Assembly: GCF_019973375.1 (NCBI RefSeq)
Contig: NZ_BPTV01000001.1
Coordinates: 2,249,104 to 2,313,103 of the forward strand
Length of the DNA: 64,000 nt
Direction: 5' to 3'
DNA from: Prevotella lacticifex
Lineage (GTDB): Bacteria > Bacteroidota > Bacteroidia > Bacteroidales > Bacteroidaceae
The position numbers were made by a program, and so were the translations under genes. Every line of letters starts with the position of its first letter. Within the stretch, counting starts at the first letter, position 1. Of the stretch, positions 25,679 through 33,709 are shown one piece after another. The notes under the pieces are model-generated. The model did no database searches. It had not been told where the DNA came from and was given only the letters and a program-made list of their open reading frames with translations.

Positions 25679-26126
25679 AATTGAAACTTTCCTCTTCATC
25701 TTCGGCGGCCTGATGATGGTCGCCGGAGTTGGACTGTATGTCTTCGGCGTTGCCGTAAAGGCCGTGTCGATAGCGTTCTTGGTCGGGGCGGTACTCTTCG
25801 CCGTCATGCAAATAAAGCAGACTTATCAAGGTCAGAGCACGACAATCAAGCGGCTGAAGTCGATAATGACCGTGGCCGACGTGGCTTTTGTCGTTGCCGG
25901 ACTGCTGATGTTCGAGAATGCGTGGCACCTACTCTACCAGACGGTGGTGTGGCGAAATCCCGATGTGTTTGATTTCCAGGCACATACCAACTACATGGAC
26001 TACATCAACAACAAGTGGGTCGTGGCACTTATCATTGCTGCCATGCTCGAGATGTACTCCATAAACCGCATTTCGTATGAGCTGAAGAAAGAAGAAAGTA
26101 AAACTGAAAAAAACATAAAAGATTAG
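25662..26126 (+). CDS. Four-TM membrane protein
   Basis: 154 residues with four hydrophobic segments (~8-30, 33-48, 68-86, 118-136). It overlaps the end of the divIC-like gene by 17 bases, so it belongs to that operon. The tail is highly charged (ELKKEESKTEKNIKD). It is the kind of small conserved Bacteroidota membrane protein seen beside divIC, but no function can be given. Confidence 0.7.
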   Translation: MKQLNKIETFLFIFGGLMMVAGVGLYVFGVAVKAVSIAFLVGAVLFAVMQIKQTYQGQSTTIKRLKSIMTVADVAFVVAGLLMFENAWHLLYQTVVWRNPDVFDFQAHTNYMDYINNKWVVALIIAAMLEMYSINRISYELKKEESKTEKNIKD

Positions 26127-26177
26127 CTTTTTGTTTTAAATAGGATAAATTTATTTTCACACATCATTATTACATTG

Positions 26178-26185
26178 TAATTTTG
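26178..26185 (+). promoter_or_regulatory. Promoter -7 box upstream of the DUF4369 gene
   Basis: TAATTTTG, matching TAnnTTTG, 22 bases before the ATG at 26208. No convincing -33 TTG at the right spacing. Confidence 0.4.
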
Positions 26186-26207
26186 TCAGTACATCAACAA
26201 AGTAACA

Positions 26208-27008
26208 ATGAAAGTTTTAAACGCATTCTTAGCCATTGCAGCCTTAATCACGTGTGGATCTTGCGGGAGCACATACAACATCACGGGTACTTCAAACGTA
26301 TCAATGATGGACGGGCAGAAACTGTACCTGCAAGTTCTCGACGATGATAACTGGAAAAACACTGACTCATGTGATGTCGTCCACGGTGAATTTGCTTTCG
26401 CCGGACGCATCGACAGTGCTAAATGGGCAAGGATATACCTCAACGACGATGCTCCCACGGGCATCCCTCTAATCCTCGAAGATGGCGACATCGCAGTGAA
26501 AATCAACGATACCCCGAGTACGACAACATGCACGGGGACACCGCTCAACAACAAGCTCAACGAGTTTCTGCGCAGCTACTATCAAATTGAGAACGACCGC
26601 GAGGCTCTCACCAGCCGCCACTCGCAGTACATCATGAACGGACTGAGCGAGGACGAGGCCAACCGCCGCGTGGCCGGAGCATACAATCGCCTCGACGAAC
26701 GCATCGACGACCTCGTGATGAAATATGTCACCGAGAACTTCGACAACGTCCTCGGACCGGGACTGTTCATCATGGTGGCGCAGTCGCTCTATCCGCAGCC
26801 GGTGCTCACACCGTGGGTTGAGGACGTTATGAGCAAAGCGACGAGCAAGTTCAAGAGCAACCATTACGTCAAGGAATATATGGACGCGGCTCAGCAGTTG
26901 CAGAATGCCAGCGACGGAATGGGACAGCCACAGGGCGCGCCTCAGAGTGGTACCGTTCCTCCACCGCCCACACCGAATCAGATGGCCGGTGACAGTACGG
27001 CGCAGTAA
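26208..27008 (+). CDS. DUF4369-type lipoprotein
   Basis: 266 residues. Lipoprotein signal (MKVLNAFLAIAALITCGSC). The N-terminal ~100 residues have the pattern of the DUF4369 beta domain (ITGTSNVSMMDGQKLYLQV...DSCDVVHGEFAFAG...ARIYLND...PLILEDGDIAVKI), common in Bacteroidota next to thioredoxin-like domains. Here no thioredoxin domain follows; instead there is a helical region and a Pro/Gln-rich tail (GTVPPPPTPNQMAGDSTAQ). Likely outer-membrane lipoprotein. Not obviously linked to the following pyrimidine gene, 32 bases away. Confidence 0.75.
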   Translation: MKVLNAFLAIAALITCGSCGSTYNITGTSNVSMMDGQKLYLQVLDDDNWKNTDSCDVVHGEFAFAGRIDSAKWARIYLNDDAPTGIPLILEDGDIAVKINDTPSTTTCTGTPLNNKLNEFLRSYYQIENDREALTSRHSQYIMNGLSEDEANRRVAGAYNRLDERIDDLVMKYVTENFDNVLGPGLFIMVAQSLYPQPVLTPWVEDVMSKATSKFKSNHYVKEYMDAAQQLQNASDGMGQPQGAPQSGTVPPPPTPNQMAGDSTAQ

Positions 27009-27040
27009 CAGCGTGAAAAAGAAACAAAAAATATTGAAAT

Positions 27041-28399
27041 ATGAGGAAACTCATCTTCGGCGGAACCATCGTCAATGAGGGTCGGGAGTTCAAAGGCTCC
27101 ATCGTCATCGACGGTGACCGCATAAGCAAGATTATAGAAGGGAACGAAGCACCCCGTGGTACATACGATGAAACAATCGATGCCACGGGTTGTTTTGTTT
27201 TGCCGGGGATTATCGACGAGCATGTCCACTTCCGTGAGCCGGGCATGACCGACAAAGCCACCATCGAGAGCGAGAGCCGTGCTGCCGCTTACGGGGGTGT
27301 GACGACATACTTCGAGATGCCGAACACCAATCCGCAGACAACAACCCTGGAGGCCCTCGACGACAAATTCAACCGCGCTGCCGCCGACAGCCACGTCAAC
27401 TACAGCTTCTTCTTCGGGGCCACCAACTCGAATACTGCTCTCTTCGACAGCCTCGACAGCCACCGCATACCGGGCATCAAGCTCTTCATGGGAGCCTCAA
27501 CGGGCAATATGCTCGTCGACAGGGCCGAGACCCTGAGCAGCATCTTCAGCACCTGCGCACGCCTCGGACTGCCGCTGATGACCCACTGTGAGGACACAAC
27601 CATCATCAACGACAACATGCGACAGGCCCGCGAGAAGTACGGCGACGACCCAGCGATAGCCCTTCATCCCGTCATCCGGTCGGAGGAAGCATGCTGGAGA
27701 AGCTCTTCCCTCGCTGCGAAGATGGCCAGAGAGTATGGCACCCGACTGCACATAGCACACGTCACGACAGCCCGCGAACTGTCGCTTGCTGATCCGCAGC
27801 CCGATGTCGTCGGTCCTGCGGAGCCGCTGATAACCCTTGAGGCGGTCATCGCCCACCTCTACTTCAGCGACGACGACTACTCGACAAAGGGAGCCCTCAT
27901 CAAATGCAACCCCGCCGTGAAAAGCGCCGCCGACCGCGACGCACTGCGCAGAGCCCTCACCGACGGACGAATCACGACCGTAGGTACCGACCACGCACCA
28001 CATCTGTTGTCGCAGAAGCAGGGCGGATGCCGCAAGGCTGCCAGCGGAATGCCAATGGTGCAGTTCTCGCTGCCGACGATGCTCGAGCTTGTCGACGACG
28101 GCGTTCTGACCATCCGGCGCCTCGTGGAGCTCATGGCCCACAATCCGGCAAGAATCTTCAGCGTCAGCGGACGGGGCTTCCTGCGCGAGGGCTACAAGGC
28201 CGACATCGTCGTAGTGCGCCGCGGCAATCCGTGGACGGTAACCGAGAACATCATTCAGAGCAAGTGCAAGTGGAGCCCCATGCAGGGCCACAACTACCGG
28301 TGGCGAGTGCAGCAGACCATCTGCAACGGCCACATAATATACAATAAAGGAGATTTCGATGAAGCATACCGCGGTGAGGCTGTCATATTCCGTTCATGA
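27041..28399 (+). CDS. pyrC: Dihydroorotase
   Basis: 452 residues, amidohydrolase fold. Metal ligands HVHFREPG (~59-66) and later GTDHAPH (~315-321) are in place, with the substrate-side PNTNPQT segment. The motif set is that of class I dihydroorotases (about 430-450 residues), which convert carbamoyl aspartate to dihydroorotate in pyrimidine synthesis. Allantoinase is a close relative, but genome context does not favour it. The end overlaps the next gene by 41 bases. Confidence 0.88.
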   Translation: MRKLIFGGTIVNEGREFKGSIVIDGDRISKIIEGNEAPRGTYDETIDATGCFVLPGIIDEHVHFREPGMTDKATIESESRAAAYGGVTTYFEMPNTNPQTTTLEALDDKFNRAAADSHVNYSFFFGATNSNTALFDSLDSHRIPGIKLFMGASTGNMLVDRAETLSSIFSTCARLGLPLMTHCEDTTIINDNMRQAREKYGDDPAIALHPVIRSEEACWRSSSLAAKMAREYGTRLHIAHVTTARELSLADPQPDVVGPAEPLITLEAVIAHLYFSDDDYSTKGALIKCNPAVKSAADRDALRRALTDGRITTVGTDHAPHLLSQKQGGCRKAASGMPMVQFSLPTMLELVDDGVLTIRRLVELMAHNPARIFSVSGRGFLREGYKADIVVVRRGNPWTVTENIIQSKCKWSPMQGHNYRWRVQQTICNGHIIYNKGDFDEAYRGEAVIFRS

Positions 28400-29186
28400 C
28401 ATTGAGCCATATATCAACTGGGCCTACTTCTACTATGCCTGGTCGATGAGCGACAAGCCCCAGGACGAGAAGCAGAAACTGCGCCACGAGGCCGAGCAGA
28501 TGCTCGCCGAGATGGACAAGCACTATCACACTCACGCCATCTTCGGCATTTACGATGCCAACAGCGACGGCGATGACCTCATCATCGACGGAGTGCGCAT
28601 TCCCCTGCTCCGGCAGCAGCACCCGTCGCCGGGCTCCGACTACTGTCTCTGTCTGTCCGACTTCGTGCGACCGATACAGTCGGGTGTAGCCGATAAAGCC
28701 GGTGTCTTCTGCACGTCAGTCGACTCCTCGCTGAGTGCCGACTACCTTTCCGACCCCTACAGCCGAATGCTATCGCAGACCCTCGCCGACCGTCTCGCCG
28801 AGGGAACGGCCGAGAAGATGCACGAGGAGGTGAGGCGCCACTACTGGGGATACGCCCCCGACGAGCACCTGACCATGGCAGACACCCACGCCGAACGCTA
28901 CCAGGGCATCCGTCCCGCCATCGGCTATCCGTCGCTGCCCGACACGAGCATAAACTTCATCATTGCCGAAATCCTCGACATGCAGTCGATAGGAGTGAGG
29001 CTGACCGAGAGCGGAATGATGACACCACATGCCAGCGTATGCGGGTTTATGTTCGCACACCCCGAAGCCCACTACTTCGACTTGGGGAAGATTGGCGAGG
29101 ACCAGCTCCGCGACTATGCCCGACGACGTAAGCTGCCCGTAGCCTTAGTGCGTAAATTCCTGCAAAGGAGCATCGACCGAAGATAG
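28359..29186 (+). CDS. Stand-alone methionine synthase (MetH) reactivation domain protein
   Basis: 275 residues matching only the C-terminal AdoMet-binding activation domain of MetH: key block YQGIRPAIGYPSLPD and flanking HEEVRRHYWGYAPDE, with MMTPHASVCGFMFAHPEA near the end. In the full enzyme this domain remethylates inactive cob(II)alamin using AdoMet and flavodoxin electrons. A separate copy implies that the catalytic part of MetH is encoded elsewhere. Start is supported by AGGAG 7 bases before the ATG, despite lying inside pyrC. Confidence 0.85.
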   Translation: MKHTAVRLSYSVHDIEPYINWAYFYYAWSMSDKPQDEKQKLRHEAEQMLAEMDKHYHTHAIFGIYDANSDGDDLIIDGVRIPLLRQQHPSPGSDYCLCLSDFVRPIQSGVADKAGVFCTSVDSSLSADYLSDPYSRMLSQTLADRLAEGTAEKMHEEVRRHYWGYAPDEHLTMADTHAERYQGIRPAIGYPSLPDTSINFIIAEILDMQSIGVRLTESGMMTPHASVCGFMFAHPEAHYFDLGKIGEDQLRDYARRRKLPVALVRKFLQRSIDRR

Positions 29187-29234
29187 AATAAAAATGGTTC
29201 ATCGGCTATACAAAACATTATTAATGTAGTAAAA

Positions 29235-29400
29235 GCCACCACGAAACGGGCTAAGCAACCGCCAAAATCGACAATAATGCCACCACAAGACGGGCACGGC
29301 AACCGACAGAATCGACAATAATGCCACCGGAATACAGGCGGAACAACTGATAGAATCACATGAAAATGCCGCCGCGAGACTGACAAAAGCAACGAAAGGA
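29235..29400. repeat. Tandem 44-45 bp degenerate repeat
   Basis: Starts at 29235, 29279, 29323 and 29368 (last partial). Each unit opens GCCACCAC or GCCGCCGC, continues with GAnACGGGC and CAACCGnCA, and the first two end AATCGACAATAAT. Units 1 and 2 are the most alike; units 3 and 4 are decayed. It fills the gap between the MetH-domain gene and the phosphoesterase; a unit of 44 cannot keep a reading frame, so it is non-coding. Confidence 0.7.
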
Positions 29401-29413
29401 GCGCCGAAGATAA

Positions 29414-30715
29414 ATGATTCATCGCATAGTAATAGAGTTGATTATCGTCATCGTGCTGTCCGACCTCTATATCGACATGCACTACTTCCATAAGCACTAC
29501 CACATCAAGCGGTGGCAGCGCGTGCTGTGGTGGGCGCCCTGCGTGATGATGATCGTCTACACCTGCGCATTGGCATCGATAGAGAACTTTGCACCGGCCG
29601 ACCTCACGTGGCTCAATCTCTACATGCTGCTCCTGGGGCTCTTCGTCGGACCGAAGGCCGTATTCACCGTATTCTCTTCCGTGGGATGGGTCCTGCGAAA
29701 GACCATCATACCCACACACCGCAACTACGGCCACTACCTCGGACTACTTGCCGGACTCATCGCCGTAGGAGCGTATATCTACGGACTGACAATAGGGGTC
29801 GGACAGATTCGCGTCAGCCACGTCGACATCAGCTTCCCCGACCTGCCACAGCAGTTCGACGGCTACCGCATCGTCAACGTCTCCGACATACACCTCGGCA
29901 CCTTCGACGGCTGGCGGAAGAAGATTCTCGTCGACGAGATGGACAGCATCAGGGCTCAGCGCGCCGACATCATCTGCTTCACGGGCGACCTACAGAACAT
30001 GCGTCCGCAGGAGGTTGCCGTCATGGTGCCAGTGCTCACCACAGCCATGGACGGCCGCAGGATTCCAGTCCTCTCGGTCCTCGGCAATCACGACTATGCC
30101 GAATACGTCAAGCACACGCCACTAATCGAGGAGAACATGCGGCGCGAGCTCATCGCCATCGAGAGCAACCGGCTACACTGGCGCGTCCTCAACAACGCGC
30201 ATCTGGCGGTGCGGAGGCCACAGCCCTTCGAGGGGGCGCTGGCGGAGCATAGCGGAGCCGTGGCATCCGTCCGTCAGCCTGCCGACAGCATAGTGTTCGT
30301 AGGCACCGAGAACGACGGACGCCCGCCGTTTCCGCAGCGGGCCGACTGGCCGAAAGCCTTCCGGGGCATCTCAGGCAACGCGTTCGTCATTGTTCTCCAG
30401 CACGATCCGTCGGCATGGGAACGGGCAATACTGCCCAAGACCAACGCTCAGCTGACACTCAGCGGACACACCCACGGCGGACAATGCCAGATTCTCGGCC
30501 ACCGGCCGACACAGCTGACGCAGCATGAGGACTGCGGACTCTACCACCGCGGCGACCGCTACCTCTATGTCAACGCCGGACTTGGCGGCCTCGTTCCCTT
30601 CCGGCTGAACATGCCGAACGAGATAACCGTCATCACGCTGCACAGCACTGCCAAAGTCAGCCGCTCAAACGCTACCCCACAGAGCTCCACCACTCGCAGC
30701 CCGCAATATAAATGA
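29414..30715 (+). CDS. Membrane-anchored metallophosphoesterase
   Basis: 433 residues. N-terminal half has about four membrane helices (~3-18, 38-55, 70-88, 105-130). A calcineurin-type phosphoesterase follows with all metal motifs: VSDIHLGTF (~157), CFTGDLQN (~190), LGNHDYAE (~225), LQHDPSAW (~329) and SGHTHGGQC (~352). This is the YkuE/YaeI type, some of which act on lipid-linked phosphates; the substrate here is unknown. The next gene is a PlsC acyltransferase, which fits a lipid role. Confidence 0.88.
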   Translation: MIHRIVIELIIVIVLSDLYIDMHYFHKHYHIKRWQRVLWWAPCVMMIVYTCALASIENFAPADLTWLNLYMLLLGLFVGPKAVFTVFSSVGWVLRKTIIPTHRNYGHYLGLLAGLIAVGAYIYGLTIGVGQIRVSHVDISFPDLPQQFDGYRIVNVSDIHLGTFDGWRKKILVDEMDSIRAQRADIICFTGDLQNMRPQEVAVMVPVLTTAMDGRRIPVLSVLGNHDYAEYVKHTPLIEENMRRELIAIESNRLHWRVLNNAHLAVRRPQPFEGALAEHSGAVASVRQPADSIVFVGTENDGRPPFPQRADWPKAFRGISGNAFVIVLQHDPSAWERAILPKTNAQLTLSGHTHGGQCQILGHRPTQLTQHEDCGLYHRGDRYLYVNAGLGGLVPFRLNMPNEITVITLHSTAKVSRSNATPQSSTTRSPQYK

Positions 30716-30757
30716 ACAAATAATAACGAAACACGACAACTCAAAACAAGACAACAA

Positions 30758-31525
30758 ATGAAGTATATCGCGACTTTTCTCTACCGTCTCTACCAGCTGT
30801 TCATCGTCCTGCCACTGTTCATCGTCCTGAGCATCATCACGGCCACCGTGACCGTCGTAGGATGCCGATTGGGCAACGGACACTTCTGGGGCTACTATCC
30901 CGGGAAGATATGGGCGCGCATCACCTGCTATCTCCTTTTTCTGCCCGTACACGTTGAAGGACGCGAGAATCTCGACCCCAAGCAGAGCTATGTCTTTGTG
31001 GCCAACCACCAGGGAGCATTCGACATCTTCCTCATCTACGGTTTCCTCAACCGCAACTTCAAGTGGATGATGAAGAAGTCGCTGCGCAAGGTGCCCTTCC
31101 TCGGCGTCGCCTGCGAGTATGCCCACCACATATACGTCGACCGCAGTGGAGCCAGCAAGATTCGCAAGACCTACGACAATGCGCGAGAGATTCTCCGTGA
31201 GGGCATGTCGCTCGTCGTCTTTCCCGAGGGTGCACGCACCTTCACCGGTCACATGGGCAAATTCCGCCGCGGAGCCTTCATGCTCGCCAGCGAACTGCAG
31301 CTGCCCGTATGTCCGCTGACCATCAACGGATCGTTCAATGTCAAGCCGCGAACAAAGGATTTCTTCTGGGTCTTCTGGCATCCGATGAGTCTCACCATCC
31401 ACAAGCCAATCCCCTACAAGCCCAAGGACGACCACGAGCGTGAGATGATGGCCGAGTCGTACGATGCCGTCATGTCTGGACTGACAAAGGAATACCAGGG
31501 TTATGTCGAGAACCCCGACCAGTAA
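30758..31525 (+). CDS. plsC: 1-acyl-sn-glycerol-3-phosphate acyltransferase
   Basis: 255 residues. Acyltransferase motifs: VANHQGAFDIF (HX4D, ~82-90), YVDRSGASKI, VVFPEGARTFTG (~155) and CPLTINGSF. An N-terminal hydrophobic segment (FIVLPLFIVLSIITATVTVV) anchors it to the membrane. It acylates lysophosphatidic acid to phosphatidic acid. It ends 33 bases before the ISAs1 insertion, so it is intact. Confidence 0.92.
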   Translation: MKYIATFLYRLYQLFIVLPLFIVLSIITATVTVVGCRLGNGHFWGYYPGKIWARITCYLLFLPVHVEGRENLDPKQSYVFVANHQGAFDIFLIYGFLNRNFKWMMKKSLRKVPFLGVACEYAHHIYVDRSGASKIRKTYDNAREILREGMSLVVFPEGARTFTGHMGKFRRGAFMLASELQLPVCPLTINGSFNVKPRTKDFFWVFWHPMSLTIHKPIPYKPKDDHEREMMAESYDAVMSGLTKEYQGYVENPDQ

Positions 31526-31729
31526 TCAACCGCCCCCACCGTCAGACAACAACATTATACGGTTCTTTCATTTAAATTTAGACTGACATGGCATGATTGT
31601 TGCTCAGTCTCCGCTTTACCGCAGAAATGCTATTTGTAGTAAAGGTCTGATGACCAATGGATAAAGTATCCCCTACCCAAGCTGGATGTAGCTTAGGGCT
31701 TATTATATATCCCTCAAAATTAACGACCT

Positions 31730-32911
31730 CTACAGACTGAGAAGAGAAATAGCATAGGCCAAGCTGTTCTTGGCGTAAGATGCAATGGCTGAGAACTTGA
31801 CTTTAAAGAGTTCTTTCCTCTTTCTGATGGTCTCTGGCAGGTGCTTTTTGGAGGCTATGGTGTAGATGATATAAACAAGCTTCTGGATCGAGTCCAAGTT
31901 TCTGGCCGACTTTGTTTCTTTTCTCTTTGTGCGGTCCTGGCGCATTCTTGCATCCAGCGTCCAATGGAGATTGTTCTCGATTCCCCAGTGCATGCGGCTG
32001 ATTCGATCCAAAGTCTGTGCCCTTTCTTCCAAACTGGTTATATAGTACCTCGTCTGTTTTTGTTCCGTTCCGCTTTTCTTTTCAATCGTATGCGTGTCTA
32101 TGGCAATCACAGCCTTGACATTGAGGAATTTTTCAAGCGCCTTGATACCGGATATGTCTGAATATACACGGCATCGGCGTTGGTACAGCCTCCCGTGGGC
32201 AAGTTCCCACTCCGTCTTCCATTCGTCGTTAGGATGCAGCGTAGGCACAGCGTCCTCTACCGACCATCTTGCTGCTTTCTGGTTGGCTTTCAGCGCAATA
32301 AGATAGTCAGCTCCCTTCCCGACGATGCCTTTGATGATAGAACTTTGGCACGACATGGCATCCGCAGTTATAACGCATCCATTCATGTAGTCAGCCCGCT
32401 CTATGATTTTGGGCACAGCCTTTATCTCATTGCTTTTCACCTCACACATTTCAGTGTCAAGCGGCAACCGGTCGGTCACGCTGAAAGCAGTCACAACATC
32501 AGGAGAGCGTCCGTCGCCAATTTTCGTACCCAGCATGAACTTGCCGTCAATTGCAATGTGCCGTCTGTTTGCTCCATCATGCTCCGACACGTATTTTCGT
32601 GATAATGTCGAAACCAAAGAGGCCAAAGTAATGTCGTCGATTCCACCTTCCATCCTGCAAAGTGTGGGCTCGGACGGACATCCCTTAGCAAGAATGCCGA
32701 GGTGGTCTTGCAAGTAGCTCAAATGGATCGTTCCAAAGGCCACAATGTCCTTGCGAGTCTCGCAGCCGCATGCCCTGGCCAAAATAACCAGCAGAAGCAT
32801 GTCGGACAACTTGTGTTTACAGTTGCCTTTGTTCATCCTACGATAATCTGGTACTGAGTGGATAAAATTTAACAAATCTCGGCTCAGCAAATGCGGTTTT
32901 TCAACCGCCAA
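31730..32911 (-). CDS. ISAs1-family DDE transposase
   Basis: About 393 residues. N-terminal helper domain (LLSRDLLNFIHSVPDYRR, KHKLSDMLLLVILARACG) and the DDE core (HIAIDGKFMLGTK, NGCVITADAMSCQ, MHWGIENNLHWTLDARM with the final Glu). No ATG precedes the conserved start; TTG at 32911 is the likely initiator, with AGGGA 8 bases upstream, and a TAA lies five codons before it. The start codons lie in a small hairpin (GCGGTTGAAAAACCGC). Frame is intact, so the element may be active. Confidence 0.92.
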   Translation of the reverse strand: MAVEKPHLLSRDLLNFIHSVPDYRRMNKGNCKHKLSDMLLLVILARACGCETRKDIVAFGTIHLSYLQDHLGILAKGCPSEPTLCRMEGGIDDITLASLVSTLSRKYVSEHDGANRRHIAIDGKFMLGTKIGDGRSPDVVTAFSVTDRLPLDTEMCEVKSNEIKAVPKIIERADYMNGCVITADAMSCQSSIIKGIVGKGADYLIALKANQKAARWSVEDAVPTLHPNDEWKTEWELAHGRLYQRRCRVYSDISGIKALEKFLNVKAVIAIDTHTIEKKSGTEQKQTRYYITSLEERAQTLDRISRMHWGIENNLHWTLDARMRQDRTKRKETKSARNLDSIQKLVYIIYTIASKKHLPETIRKRKELFKVKFSAIASYAKNSLAYAISLLSL

Positions 32912-32972
32912 ACTCTTAATCCCTTATAGGGAAGAAAAAGTTGCATCCGAGATGATAAAAGTGCGTAATTGT

Positions 32973-33003
32973 TTGGTTATTAGCTAATTATTTTGTATCT
33001 TTG
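32973..33003 (+). promoter_or_regulatory. Outward plus-strand promoter inside the ISAs1 element
   Basis: -33 TTG (32973-32975) and -7 TATCTTTG (32996-33003) with a 20-base spacer. It points away from the transposase gene and out of the right end of the element. About 10 bases later come 10-bp arms GAAGAGGGGG (33015-33024) and CCCCCTCTTC (33058-33067), which form a stem with a 33-base loop. Confidence 0.65.
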
Positions 33004-33081
33004 CAGTGTAAAAAGAAGAGGGGGCACAAAGTGCACTAATCGCACAAATACCATAAACCCCCTCTTCAAAAATAAAAATAT

Positions 33082-33198
33082 ATGACAAAAGGTATTAAGA
33101 GCCTGGCGGTTGAGAAACCGCCTTCGGGCGTTTGTGCCTATCGTCACATTCATTTAAACGGATTACATTGTGACATATTGTCTTCTATGTCGGCTTAA
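33082..33198 (+). CDS. Possible 38-residue peptide in the ISAs1 right arm
   Basis: ATG at 33082, TAA at 33196-33198 inside the right terminal repeat. The first 13 residues, MTKGIKSLAVEKP, closely match the coded segment around the transposase start on the other strand (GIKSLAVEKP), after which they differ. So the right arm carries an inverted duplicate of the transposase start region. It has its own promoter and stem-loop leader. May be a translated leader or a leftover of rearrangement; product unknown. Confidence 0.35.
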   Translation: MTKGIKSLAVEKPPSGVCAYRHIHLNGLHCDILSSMSA

Positions 33199-33221
33199 AT
33201 GAAAGAGCCCTTACAACATTA

Positions 33222-33709
33222 GCGGTGCCATGCAGGGTGAATCGCGTATTAACATGTTGATAATTAATGTGTTGCACTTAAATCATCAATTTGTTGCAAA
33301 AGTAAAAAAAACTTTATTATTCGCAAATATTCTGATATTTATTTTGCGGAATTAACGTTTGTTCAACTCTTCAAATTACATTCCGCTGAGCAAGCCATAT
33401 TAATCACAGCAAAAGGCATCCGCTTTGACTGCGCAGATTCAGCAACGGTCATAAACGATGGTCGTTTGCAGATTAAGGGCAAGCAAAGTAAGAAGCCGTC
33501 CGAAAAAGGTTGAAAAGATTCTATCCTGGCCCCGACCTGACGGCCATGAAGCCCCCCCTGAAAAGGGATCATTAACGCACCGTCCGCTGCACCATGAATC
33601 TACGACGGCGGCACTATTTTTTTGCTATAAGTTAAACAGTAAATAGGTTATGCCGAGACTGTTATACCGCCCCTTTCGCTCAGCCGCGAGACGGCATCAC
33701 GGTTAGGCC
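33222..33709. other. Intergenic region, no gene seen
   Basis: About 490 bases between the IS and the OMP gene. The first 140 bases are AT-rich; the rest is of mixed composition with a CGATGGTCGTTTGCA segment that recurs at 56.33 kb. Short frames here have no start context or family match. It probably holds decayed sequence. Confidence 0.4.

Larger units (their letters stand above)
31558..33212. mobile_element. Complete ISAs1-family insertion sequence
   Basis: Terminal inverted repeats: left TACGGTTCTTTCATTTAA (31558-31575), right end read inward AAGGGCTCTTTCATTTAA (33212-33195), with three mismatches. Both ends are flanked by the 9-bp direct repeat ACAACATTA (31549-31557 and 33213-33221), a target duplication of the size usual for this family. 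Contains the transposase (minus) and ~270 bases of extra sequence at the right end with a plus-strand promoter and small frame. Length ~1655 bp is long for ISAs1. Confidence 0.9.

Noticed and set aside
27497..28333. A 278-codon minus-strand frame
   Set aside because: Fully antisense to dihydroorotase, whose catalytic motifs are certain.
33363..33572. A 69-codon minus-strand frame in the gap after the ISAs1 element
   Set aside because: No family, no promoter, no start context; sits in decayed-looking sequence.
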